Assembly (NCBI GenBank): GCA_028291985.1
Contig: JAQGNE010000080.1
Location: forward strand, 1 to 64,000
Origin: Polaromonas sp.
Lineage (GTDB): Bacteria; Pseudomonadota; Gammaproteobacteria; Burkholderiales; Burkholderiaceae_C
Direction of reading: 5' to 3'
DNA: 64,000 bases
Shown one piece after another: positions 16,221-23,688 of this stretch. The notes below the pieces were generated by a model. The model saw nothing but the letters and a program-made list of their open reading frames with translations, made no database searches and was not told the origin of the DNA. Each line of letters starts with the position of its first letter. Position 1 is the stretch's first letter. The position numbers were made by a program, and so were the translations under genes.

Positions 16221-17468
16221 TCAGCCCCGGGCGGCCCTTGCGCGTCGGGCAATCGGCCAGTCCCACGGCTTGAGTAAAGGCGCTATTTCCTGGGCGACCG
16301 ATTCGACATGACTCATCTCTGCATCGGTCAGCGAGCTGTTGAGGGTCAGTCGAACCATTGCGCGGTTGCGGCTGGTGGCAGGCGCACAAAAAATAGAGCC
16401 GATGACGTCGCGGGCTTCCAGCGTATCGCGCAGGACCATGGCGCTGGATTCCGAGCCGGCTTCCAGGGAGATGATCTGCTCTGTGCCCTGATGAATGGGA
16501 AAGCCAACATCTGACAGGCTGGCGCGCAGGCGCGCAGTGTTGGCATGCAGACGCCGCCGGGCGTCATCGCTGCGCTGCAACACCCCCACAGTTGCACCCA
16601 GCGCTGCGATTTCATGCGGCAGCAGCGAAGAGCTGAAGATATTGGGAAGACTTGCCGTCAGGATGTAATACCGCAGGCTGGCCGGCGCCGTGAAAAATCC
16701 CGCGCGTCCCGCCATCGCCTTGGCCAGGCTTGCGGAAATGAAATGGACGCGGTCAGTAAGTCCCAGCTCGGCGCAAAGGCCAGCGCCCTTGGGGCCATGG
16801 GTTCCCAATGAATGTGACTCGTCGACCACGATCATGCTGCCATGGCGCTCGGTGACCTCCAGTATCTCGTGCAGCCGGCACACGGCGCCGGTGGTGCTGT
16901 ACACCGAATCCACGACGACCACACCAGGGCCGTGTGTCGTCATCATGCGTTCCAGATGGGCCGGGTCGTTGTGCCGAAATGCATGGGCTGGAGCGCGCGC
17001 GGCATGCGCGCCTTCCCACAAGGATGCATGAGCGAGCGAATCAAGGTAGACCGGTGTCTGGGCATCGGCAATGACTTGCAGCAAACCCATGTTGGCAGCG
17101 TATCCGGACTGGCATAACAGTCCATCCTCCTTGCCCACCCAGTCCGCCAGGGACTTCTCAAGCCGGTGCGCCGGGTGGTCGCCCAGCAAAAACACGCCCG
17201 ATTGCACAACGCTTTCCTGGCCTTGCGTCAAGGCGGCAATCTGCGCGCGCACGATATCGGGATGGCCGGTGACACCCAGGTAATCGTTGCCATCAAGCCG
17301 CACGGCTCCCGGCCCCGGGGTCCGGCCATGGAGCACGAACTTGCCGCCCCATTCACTTTCCCAGCGGCTTGAAAAATCGCGTGCGATCCGGGCAGCCAGC
17401 GTTTTTCCTAAGGCAGGGTTGTTGAAAGGCCGTGCAGCGGGCGAAAGTTTGCGGTCAAGAACTTGCAT
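16221..17468 (-). CDS. CqsA-family alpha-hydroxyketone autoinducer synthase
   Basis: A 415-aa PLP-dependent alpha-oxoamine synthase fold. Several blocks match the CqsA branch rather than 8-amino-7-oxononanoate synthase or glycine C-acetyltransferase: 'DGNDYLGVTGHP', 'QSGYAANMGLLQ', 'VVDESHSLGTHGPKGAGL', and the PLP lysine in 'HFISASLAKAMAGRAGFF' (about Lys250, SLAK instead of TFSKA). CqsA-type enzymes condense an acyl-CoA with an amino donor to give CAI-1/LAI-1-like ketone signals. The gene converges on the kinase/regulator pair and has a GGAG ribosome-binding site. A near-consensus lux box lies about 64 bp upstream of its start codon. The exact signal cannot be predicted; the Janthinobacterium Jqs and Legionella Lqs systems are the closest precedents I know. 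Confidence 0.88.
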   Translation of the reverse strand: MQVLDRKLSPAARPFNNPALGKTLAARIARDFSSRWESEWGGKFVLHGRTPGPGAVRLDGNDYLGVTGHPDIVRAQIAALTQGQESVVQSGVFLLGDHPAHRLEKSLADWVGKEDGLLCQSGYAANMGLLQVIADAQTPVYLDSLAHASLWEGAHAARAPAHAFRHNDPAHLERMMTTHGPGVVVVDSVYSTTGAVCRLHEILEVTERHGSMIVVDESHSLGTHGPKGAGLCAELGLTDRVHFISASLAKAMAGRAGFFTAPASLRYYILTASLPNIFSSSLLPHEIAALGATVGVLQRSDDARRRLHANTARLRASLSDVGFPIHQGTEQIISLEAGSESSAMVLRDTLEARDVIGSIFCAPATSRNRAMVRLTLNSSLTDAEMSHVESVAQEIAPLLKPWDWPIARRARAARG

Positions 17469-17531
17469 GGAAACTCCAGAGATAAGGAACTTCCATTGAA
17501 GGCGCTTGGCCTGCCGGGCAGGTCCAGCCCC

Positions 17532-17547
17532 CTGTCAGATCTAACAG
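17532..17547. promoter_or_regulatory. Near-consensus lux box upstream of the autoinducer synthase
   Basis: 'CTGTCAGATCTAACAG' is an inverted repeat matching its reverse complement at 14 of 16 positions, and it fits CT-N12-AG with a central AGATCT as in known LuxR-family operators. It lies 64 to 79 bp before the synthase start codon, a spacing compatible with a LuxR activator site at the promoter. The LuxR solo encoded 3.8 kb away is the obvious candidate to bind it. Confidence 0.7.
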
Positions 17548-17552
17548 TAGAG

Positions 17553-17581
17553 CTACAACGGCGGCCGAATCGCCGTTGTAG
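17553..17581. repeat. Perfect 11-bp inverted repeat upstream of the lux box
   Basis: 'ctacaacggcg', a 7-nt spacer, then 'cgccgttgtag' form a perfect inverted repeat. It lies 5 bp beyond the lux box, on the side away from the synthase gene, and 94 bp after the rhodanese stop. No T-run follows on either strand, so it is not a typical intrinsic terminator. It may be an operator or an RNA hairpin at the end of the rhodanese transcript. Confidence 0.6.
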
Positions 17582-17674
17582 AACGACTACTAAATAGCTC
17601 GTTTACCTGGCAATTCGCTTAAAAGCCAACATGCCCGGACAGCGCAGCTGCCTGACCACTGCCGGTGCAGAATT

Positions 17675-18154
17675 TCAACGCTGTTGCCAAGGCAGTCCAT
17701 GGTGCCGCCATCCACCCTTGTTGCCGCGGTGCCCCTCCTGGTCAGCATCGCCCTCGAAGCCTTCGAGGATGTTGTAGGCCGCAAAACCCAGGCGGTCGGC
17801 GCACTGGGCGGCCGCAACAGACCGCACGCCGCTTCGGCACAGGAACAGCACCTTTTTTCCGGCAGGCACCAGCGCCTGTATGCGCTGCTCAAAGTCGGGG
17901 TTGAGCGCCATGCCGGGCCACGTCTTCCAGGGCAGTGCGATCGCGCCCGGCACAAAGCCGACCCATTCACGCTCGGCATCGGTTCTGACATCTACCAGAA
18001 CCGCGTCGCCAGACTGCCACCACTGAAAAGCCTGCGCCGGTGACACATCGCCCGCGTAAGCAAGTGCCGGTTGTTCCACACCGGTAGCCGAAAGACTGGC
18101 GCCAGGCAGCGTCGTGCCGGTCGGGCCGGTTGCAGGCAAATCGCAGGATGTCAT
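17675..18154 (-). CDS. Rhodanese-like domain protein
   Basis: A 159-aa single-domain rhodanese, a sulfurtransferase that carries sulfane sulfur on an active-site cysteine. The CH2A-like block is 'DAVLVDVRTDAEREWVGFVPGAIALPW'. The catalytic loop is 'VLFLCRSGVRSVAAA' with the expected Cys followed by Arg at the usual position. 'YNILEGFEGDADQEGHRGNKGGW' is the conserved C-terminal part. The first 35 residues are a poorly conserved leader. It lies upstream of the synthase gene on the same strand, but a gap of about 200 bp with a lux box separates them, so co-transcription is doubtful. A 133-aa ORF in another frame (17590-17991) is a shadow. Confidence 0.88.
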   Translation of the reverse strand: MTSCDLPATGPTGTTLPGASLSATGVEQPALAYAGDVSPAQAFQWWQSGDAVLVDVRTDAEREWVGFVPGAIALPWKTWPGMALNPDFEQRIQALVPAGKKVLFLCRSGVRSVAAAQCADRLGFAAYNILEGFEGDADQEGHRGNKGGWRHHGLPWQQR

Positions 18155-18430
18155 GTTGATATGGGTATCCGGTTACAGCCGGTACCGCCGGCACATTCGG
18201 GAAGGAATGCCGGCCCGGGACGTCGGGCCGGTCATGGCTGCTTCGGCCAGGCCGTGTGATTGCGACCTATGGGCGTCCGGGCCGCTGCAGGGCTGATGAA
18301 GTGCTCTGCCGCCCGTCCCTGGTCAGTATAGGAGCAGGCTCGCGCAGCACCAGCGCCGCCTTGCTCAACCGGCAAACCACGCGATTGCGGGTCGAAAGAC
18401 TGGAATTATCCTGCCCGCCAACATTCATTT
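18155..18430. other. Non-coding gap between rhodanese and PPK2 genes
   Basis: The divergent promoters of the two flanking genes should lie here. I see no gene, hairpin or clear operator. Short track ORFs in it have no recognisable features. Confidence 0.4.
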
Positions 18431-18495
18431 GCTATTGATTTGATAGCTATAACAGCTTACAGGTGTTGGGCTGGAGTGATTTTTTCTGCATAATG
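18431..18495 (+). repeat. R1 repeat copy 5
   Basis: 'gctattgatttgatagct' followed by 'gttgggctggagtgattttttc' matches the R1 layout. It ends about 25 bp before the PPK2 start codon, so the repeat forms part of that gene's upstream region. Confidence 0.7.
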
Positions 18496-18521
18496 TTTAT
18501 CCAGCAGACTTATCGGAGACC

Positions 18522-19406
18522 ATGATGCCCGCCAACGCCAACCGAGCGCCCAGCGCAAAATCCCTGGCGCAGACCCTTGCCGCATGGCAGCCACGCCTGA
18601 GCACCGGGCCCGCCAGCAAGGGCAAGGCCGGGCGCACCGCGCTCTCATCGTTCGACCCTTCCAAAAAACCCTTTTCAAGTGGCAACAAGCAGCAGGACAA
18701 GGCGGCGGTGGAAGACCTTGCGGTGGAACTCGACAGGTTGCAGAACCTCTTTTATGCCGACCGGCGCTTCAAGCTGCTGGTGATCCTGCAAGGCACCGAC
18801 ACCTCCGGCAAGGACGGGACGCTGCGCGCTGTTTTCGGCCGCATGAGCCCGCTGGGCATGCACACTGTGAGCTGGCGCGCACCCAGCGAGCATGAGCGTG
18901 CACATGACTACCTCTGGCGAATTCATCAGCAGGTGCCGGCAGCCGGCGACATCACCATCTTCAACCGCAGTCACTATGAAGACGTGCTGGTGCCCGTGGT
19001 CAACGGCTGGATCACGCCCCCGCAGGCTGGCGAGCGCTACGCCCACATCAACGACTTTGAGCGCATGCTGACCCAGACTGGCACCGTGGTCCTGAAGTTC
19101 ATGCTGCACATCAGCCTGGACGAGCAGCGTGAACGGCTTCAGGAACGCATCGACGACGTCACCAAAAACTGGAAATTCAGCATGGGCGACCTGGAGACAC
19201 GCGAGCAGTGGGCGCACTACCAGCAAGCCTATGAAGACCTGCTGAATGCCACCAGCACGCCGTGGGCGCCGTGGACGGTGGTGCCCGCCAACTCAAAAAC
19301 GCATCGCAACCTGATGATTGCCACGGTGCTGCGCCATGCGCTTGAAAACATGGGGTTGCGCTATCCGCCTGCCGATCCGGCACTGGACGGCCTTCGCATC
19401 GTCTGA
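18522..19406 (+). CDS. Polyphosphate kinase 2 family protein
   Basis: A 294-aa PPK2-family enzyme that transfers phosphate between polyphosphate and nucleotides. The Walker A motif is 'ILQGTDTSGKDGTLRAVF'. The Walker B/lid region is 'DITIFNRSHYEDVLVPVV', with 'RYAHINDFERML' and 'FMLHISLDEQRERLQERIDD' also family-typical. 'NWKFSMGDLETREQW' and 'PWTVVPANSKTHRNLMIA' are the C-terminal signature. Single-domain proteins of this length phosphorylate AMP, ADP or both; the subclass cannot be fixed by eye. ATG 18522 has an upstream GGAG at good spacing. Confidence 0.93.
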   Translation: MMPANANRAPSAKSLAQTLAAWQPRLSTGPASKGKAGRTALSSFDPSKKPFSSGNKQQDKAAVEDLAVELDRLQNLFYADRRFKLLVILQGTDTSGKDGTLRAVFGRMSPLGMHTVSWRAPSEHERAHDYLWRIHQQVPAAGDITIFNRSHYEDVLVPVVNGWITPPQAGERYAHINDFERMLTQTGTVVLKFMLHISLDEQRERLQERIDDVTKNWKFSMGDLETREQWAHYQQAYEDLLNATSTPWAPWTVVPANSKTHRNLMIATVLRHALENMGLRYPPADPALDGLRIV

Positions 19407-19543
19407 CCGGCTTACAAGCTGAAGCAAAATGCACCCTACCCCCCCGGGTAATTCCTGAGCCAATTCGGTGAAAACCCTCAAGGCTCCAGCGCCTGCTGAT
19501 CCCATAATAAGTGTTCTTACCTTATCTTACAAAGGACGAACTC

Positions 19544-20659
19544 ATGAACGAAAGCAAAAGCCCCCGCAGGCGCAGTCTTCTGAAGGGCGCAGCTGTTGCG
19601 GCCGGCGCCGTGGCGGCTCCGATGGTCGCGACTGCACAAACCGCAACCACCTTGCGTTTTCAAAGCACCTGGCCATCGAAAGACATCTTTCATGAGTACG
19701 CCATCGACTTTGCCAAAAAAGTCAATGACATGGCCAGCGGCAAGCTCAAAATTGAAGTACTGCCAGCAGGCGCTGTAGTTCCTGCATTCCAACTGCTGGA
19801 AGCCGTCAACAAGGGCACACTGGACGGTGGCCACGGTGTGGTTGCCTACCATTACGGCAAGAACTCCGCACTGGCCTTATGGGGTTCCGGCCCTGCCTAC
19901 GGCATGGACCCCAACATGGTGCTGGCATGGCACAACTACGGCGGCGGCAAGGCCATTCTTGACGAGATCTATAAAAGCCTGAACATGGACGTGGTGTCCT
20001 ACCTGTACGGCCCTATGCCCACGCAGCCACTGGGCTGGTTCAAGAAGCCGGTTTCCAAGGTCGAGGACATGAAAGGCTTGAAGTTCCGCACCGTCGGCCT
20101 GGCGGTTGACGTGTTCACCGAAATGGGTACTGCCGTCAATCCGCTGCCAGGCGGCGAGATCGTGCCGGCACTGGACCGCGGCCTGATCGATGCAGCCGAG
20201 TTCAACAACGCATCCAGCGACAAGTTGCTGGGCTTTCCCGATGTCGTCAAGAACTGCATGCTGCAAAGCTTTCACCAAAGCGGCGAGCAGTTCGAGATTT
20301 TATTCAACAAGAGCAAATACGCCGCATTGCCACAAGAGCTGCGCTCGATCATCGACTACGCAGTCCAGGCGGCCAGTGCCGACATGAGCTGGAAAGCCGT
20401 CGAGCGCAATTCGCTGGACTACATCGAACTGAAGAAAGCCGGCGTCAAATTCTACAAGACCCCCGACTCCATCCTGCGTGCACAGCTGGCTGCGTGGGAC
20501 AAGACCATCGACAAGAAAGCCAAGGAAAACGCCCTGTTCAAAAAGGTGCTGGACTCCCAGAGGGCTTTTGCCGAGCGTGCCGGCCAGTGGCAGAACGACT
20601 ACACCGTCGACTTCAAAATGGCTTACAACCATTACTTCGCCAAAGGCAAGAAGGCCTGA
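19544..20659 (+). CDS. TRAP transporter substrate-binding protein (TakP/DctP family)
   Basis: The periplasmic receptor of a TRAP transporter, 371 aa from ATG 19544, which has 'aaagga' upstream; the track start 19511 is too early. The N-terminus 'PRRRSLLKGAAVAAG' is a Tat signal, cleaved after 'ATAQ'. 'GMDPNMVLAWHNYGGG', 'GWFKKPVSKVEDMKGLKFR' and 'ALDRGLIDAAEFNN' match the TakP/FcbT1 branch, which includes alpha-keto acid and aromatic acid receptors. The DctQ and DctM genes follow, but a terminator-like hairpin lies between dctP and dctQ. That could give more receptor than permease, as TRAP systems need. The ligand is probably a monocarboxylate, not determinable here. Confidence 0.93.
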   Translation: MNESKSPRRRSLLKGAAVAAGAVAAPMVATAQTATTLRFQSTWPSKDIFHEYAIDFAKKVNDMASGKLKIEVLPAGAVVPAFQLLEAVNKGTLDGGHGVVAYHYGKNSALALWGSGPAYGMDPNMVLAWHNYGGGKAILDEIYKSLNMDVVSYLYGPMPTQPLGWFKKPVSKVEDMKGLKFRTVGLAVDVFTEMGTAVNPLPGGEIVPALDRGLIDAAEFNNASSDKLLGFPDVVKNCMLQSFHQSGEQFEILFNKSKYAALPQELRSIIDYAVQAASADMSWKAVERNSLDYIELKKAGVKFYKTPDSILRAQLAAWDKTIDKKAKENALFKKVLDSQRAFAERAGQWQNDYTVDFKMAYNHYFAKGKKA

Positions 20660-20826
20660 CAAGGCGCATTGCTCCCCACAGCCAAGTATCTGGTCTCAAT
20701 CGGGTCGGTTTTCTGGCCAGGCTGGGCCGGGGCATGCAAAAGCCGCGTAGTGCTGCGGAAAGCTACCCACATTGATTGTTTCACTCTGAATGGGGACGCC
20801 ATTCGCTTGAATACTGGACCGGTAAA

Positions 20827-20855
20827 AGGGGGCGCCTGCAGGTGCCCCCTTTTTG
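20827..20855 (+). terminator. Hairpin terminator between TRAP receptor and permease genes
   Basis: 'agggggcgcctg' and 'caggtgccccct' form a 12-bp stem with one mismatch-like G:T pair and almost no loop, followed by 'tttttg'. It looks like an intrinsic terminator or attenuator. It lies about 170 bp after the dctP stop and 40 bp before dctQ. Confidence 0.75.
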
Positions 20856-20894
20856 TGTTTGTGAGCTGGGCGTCAGCTGACGCAAGGAATCGAT

Positions 20895-21515
20895 ATGCAA
20901 TCGTTGATGCTGGCGGTGGACCGTTTTTCCACCTGGATAGGCAAGGCCTGCGCATGGAGCGTGGTCTTGCTGACATTGCTCATTAGCTGGGAAGTTTTCA
21001 GCCGGTATGTTATGAATCAACCGCATGCCTGGGTGCTGGACGCCCAAATCATGCTGTACGGACTGTTGTTCATGATGGCGGGCGCCTACACGCTGAGCAA
21101 GAACGGGCATGTGCGTGGCGACGTGCTGTATGGGTTTCTTCAACCCCGCACGCAAGCCATCATTGACCTGACGCTCTACATCATCTTTTTCCTGCCTGGC
21201 GTCGTCGCCTTGACCTATGCCGGATGGACGTACGCAAACGAGTCGCTAGCCATTCGCGAACAGACATTCAATGCCGACCCCATACCGGTTTATCCGTTCA
21301 AGTTCGTGATACCGGCCGCTGGCTTTGTGCTGCTTTTACAGGGCATTGTCGAGATCATTCGCTGCATCAAGTGCATCCAGACCGGCGCGTGGCCGGCACG
21401 CGACGGTGACGTGGAAGAAGTTGACGTTGAAAAACTCAAAGAGATGGTCCACGTGAAGGACGAAGACATGGCCGCTCTCGAGCGCGATCTGGCCCTCAAG
21501 GGGACCAACAAATGA
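20895..21515 (+). CDS. TRAP transporter small permease (DctQ)
   Basis: A 206-aa small membrane subunit of a TRAP transporter with four predicted helices: 'ACAWSVVLLTLLISWEVFSRYV', 'AQIMLYGLLFMMAGAYTL', 'LTLYIIFFLPGVVALTYAG' and 'FVIPAAGFVLLLQGIVEII'. 'WEVFSRYVMNQPHAWVLD' is the usual DctQ signature around the first helix. The C-terminal 45 residues form a charged cytoplasmic tail ('GDVEEVDVEKLKEMVHVKDEDM') longer than in many DctQ proteins. The stop overlaps the DctM start as ATGA, so the two permease subunits are probably co-translated. Confidence 0.92.
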   Translation: MQSLMLAVDRFSTWIGKACAWSVVLLTLLISWEVFSRYVMNQPHAWVLDAQIMLYGLLFMMAGAYTLSKNGHVRGDVLYGFLQPRTQAIIDLTLYIIFFLPGVVALTYAGWTYANESLAIREQTFNADPIPVYPFKFVIPAAGFVLLLQGIVEIIRCIKCIQTGAWPARDGDVEEVDVEKLKEMVHVKDEDMAALERDLALKGTNK

Positions 21516-23446
21516 AAATTCGCAAGGAACTCTATTTCGGCCTGATCTTCATGGCGCTTGTCGTCATAGGTGCAATCGCATTGCTGGTGAGTGTCGAGAA
21601 AGTCACCAACGGGCATTTGGGTCTGCTGATGCTGAGTCTGGTGGTAACCGCCATCATGCTGGGCTTTCCCACAGCCTTCACCCTTATGGGCATGGGCATG
21701 ATCTTTACCTGGCTGGCTTATAACCGGGACACCACCAAGACACTTGACCTGATGGTGCAGGCGGCCTTCAAGACGATGGCCAGCGATGTACTGATAGCGA
21801 TACCGCTGTTCGTCTTCATGGGGTACCTGGTCGAGCGCGCCAACCTGATCGAAAAATTGTTCAAGAGTCTGCACCTCGCGATGGCGCGTGTGCCTGGCTC
21901 GTTGGCTGTCGCAACACTCGTGACCTGCGCTATTTTTGCCACGGCAACCGGCATCGTCGGCGCAGTCGTGACACTGATGGGACTGCTGGCACTGCCAGCC
22001 ATGCTGCGTGCAGGTTATAGCGTTCCATTGTCGGCCGGCGCCATTACGGCAGGTGGCTGCCTCGGCATCCTGATTCCGCCATCCGTTCTGCTTATTGTGT
22101 ACGGCGCTACTGCCGGTGTGTCAGTGGTTCAGTTGTATGCCGGCGCCTTCTTTCCAGGTCTGATGCTGACCGGGCTCTACATCATTTACGTGATCATTGT
22201 TGCCAAGCTGAAACCGGCATGGGCTCCACCCCTGTCCGCTGCTGATCGCGTTGTGCCGCTGCCGCCGCTGACTCAAAAGCTGACATCGAGCGGCGACACC
22301 TATGCCCTGACAAACCTGTTCAATGCGATGAAGGGCAAGCGCAATGCTGATGTCCCCTTAGGCCATGTGTTGCGCCAGTTGCTGGTCGTCATCTTGCCCG
22401 GCTTGTTGTTCCTGCTGGTTCTCGTCACCAGTTACCGCGCGGTCACCACGGTAGAGGCAGAGGCGGTTTATGACATCCAGCAGATTGGTGGCTCCAGCCA
22501 GTCGTCCTCCAGTAGCAGCGGTGGACTGCAGGAGCCGCCCTCCGAGGGCGGACTGCAGGAACCACCATCCGGCGACACGCCAGCTGCAGCAGCCAGCCCC
22601 GCTGCCGCGCCAGCAGAGCCAGCAGCAGCAGCGATTGCCCAGGCACCTGCGGCGGCCGAGTCCACCGACAAACCCGCAGCGTCCACCAAACGCGACGCCC
22701 CTACGTGGTGGTGGGTCTGCTTTGCGATTCTCGGTGCGCTGGTTGCCCTGTTCTACCTGTTCCTGAGCTACGCCCGCCTTGAAATCTTCAAGATGCTGCT
22801 GACATCCTTCTTCCCGCTGATGGTGCTGATCATTGCGGTGCTGGGCTCGATCGTCATGGGACTGGCAACGCCCACCGAGGCGGCGGCCATGGGCGCACTG
22901 GGTGGTTTCCTGCTGGCCGCGGCCTATCGTCGATTGACCTTCTCCGTTGTCAAGGAGTCAGTGTTTCTTACGGCCAAGACATCTGCAATGGTGTGCTGGT
23001 TGTTTGTCGGCTCGGCCATCTTTTCAGCAGCATTCGCGCTGCTGGGCGGACAGGAGCTGGTCGAAACCTGGGTGCTCGGCATGAACCTCAGCAAGACCCA
23101 GTTTCTGGTCATGAGCCAGGCCATCATCTTCATTTTGGGCTGGCCGCTGGAGTGGACGGAAATCATCGTGATCTTCATGCCCATCTTCATTCCGCTGCTG
23201 GACAATTTCGGGGTCGACCCCCTGTTCTTTGGACTGCTGGTGGCCTTGAACCTCCAGACTGCATTCCTGAGCCCGCCCGTGGCCATGGCTGCCTTCTATC
23301 TGAAGGGCGTTGCGCCCAAGCATGTGACGCTGAACCAGATCTTCCTTGGCATGCTGCCCTTCATGGCGATCCAGATTCTGGCGATCGTGCTGCTGTATCA
23401 GTTCCCGGCGATCGGGCTCTGGCTGCCACAGCTGCTCTACAAGTAA
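21512..23446 (+). CDS. TRAP transporter large permease (DctM) with low-complexity insert
   Basis: The 12-TM-type channel subunit of a TRAP transporter, 644 aa against a usual length of about 430. The N-terminal half has 'LGFPTAFTLMGMG' and 'GGCLGILIPPSVLLIVYGA', and the C-terminal half has 'LGSIVMGLATPTEAAAMGALGG' and 'LGWPLEWTEIIVIFMPIFIPLL', all family motifs. The extra length is a central region of about residues 310-400, Ser/Ala/Pro-rich, containing two 27-nt tandem units that encode 'GGLQEPPSE/GGLQEPPSG'. It probably forms an extramembrane loop between extra helices. Together with DctP and DctQ it should drive Na+- or H+-coupled carboxylate uptake. A strong terminator follows the gene. 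Confidence 0.92.
   Translation: MKIRKELYFGLIFMALVVIGAIALLVSVEKVTNGHLGLLMLSLVVTAIMLGFPTAFTLMGMGMIFTWLAYNRDTTKTLDLMVQAAFKTMASDVLIAIPLFVFMGYLVERANLIEKLFKSLHLAMARVPGSLAVATLVTCAIFATATGIVGAVVTLMGLLALPAMLRAGYSVPLSAGAITAGGCLGILIPPSVLLIVYGATAGVSVVQLYAGAFFPGLMLTGLYIIYVIIVAKLKPAWAPPLSAADRVVPLPPLTQKLTSSGDTYALTNLFNAMKGKRNADVPLGHVLRQLLVVILPGLLFLLVLVTSYRAVTTVEAEAVYDIQQIGGSSQSSSSSSGGLQEPPSEGGLQEPPSGDTPAAAASPAAAPAEPAAAAIAQAPAAAESTDKPAASTKRDAPTWWWVCFAILGALVALFYLFLSYARLEIFKMLLTSFFPLMVLIIAVLGSIVMGLATPTEAAAMGALGGFLLAAAYRRLTFSVVKESVFLTAKTSAMVCWLFVGSAIFSAAFALLGGQELVETWVLGMNLSKTQFLVMSQAIIFILGWPLEWTEIIVIFMPIFIPLLDNFGVDPLFFGLLVALNLQTAFLSPPVAMAAFYLKGVAPKHVTLNQIFLGMLPFMAIQILAIVLLYQFPAIGLWLPQLLYK
22520..22573 (+). repeat. 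Two 27-bp tandem units within dctM
   Basis: 'ggtggactgcaggagccgcc' begins the first unit and 'ggcggactgcaggaaccacc' the second; both are 27 nt and encode GGLQEPPS plus E or G. The junction 'ccgccctccgagggcgg' (22534-22550) is a near-perfect palindrome. It lies in the low-complexity insert of the DctM protein. Confidence 0.75.
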
Positions 23447-23467
23447 AGCCCGAACGGGACGGTCATC

Positions 23468-23493
23468 AAAGAGGCGCTGCGGCGCCTCTTTTT
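23468..23493 (+). terminator. Intrinsic terminator of the TRAP operon
   Basis: 'aaagaggcgc', loop 'tgcg', then 'gcgcctcttttt' form a perfect 7-bp GC-rich stem extended by three A:T pairs and followed by a T-run. It lies 22 bp after the dctM stop and is a textbook rho-independent terminator. Confidence 0.9.
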
Positions 23494-23688
23494 CTTGCTG
23501 CTTCCGAATGTGAAGGACCGGAAAAAGCTTGGTTTACATGGCGTCGCCTTGCTCTGTGTGCAGTCAGCGGCACCAGACATTGAAAGCGCCGAGGGTAGTA
23601 ACGTCGGCAGCCGGTGGCACGCCAGATCACGCATGTCAGGCCGTTTGCGAAGGTCGGTCCGCCTAGCAGGCGTGCATGACCCGAGACC
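23494..23688. other. Non-coding stretch after the TRAP operon
   Basis: No gene or strong signal is visible. It separates the TRAP terminator from the decayed antiporter gene, and short ORFs on either strand look like chance. Confidence 0.4.

Noticed and set aside
16221-17468. The synthase as BioF (AONS) or glycine C-acetyltransferase
   Set aside because: The PLP-lysine block reads SLAKAMAGRAGFF rather than TFSKALG-like, there are no biotin or threonine genes nearby, and a CqsS-like kinase adjoins.
17553-17581. Inverted repeat as an intrinsic terminator
   Set aside because: No T-run follows on either strand; recorded as an inverted repeat of unknown role.
17590-17991. Minus-strand 133-aa ORF overlapping the rhodanese gene
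   Set aside because: The rhodanese motifs (active-site Cys loop) are in the other frame, 17675-18154; this one has no domain.
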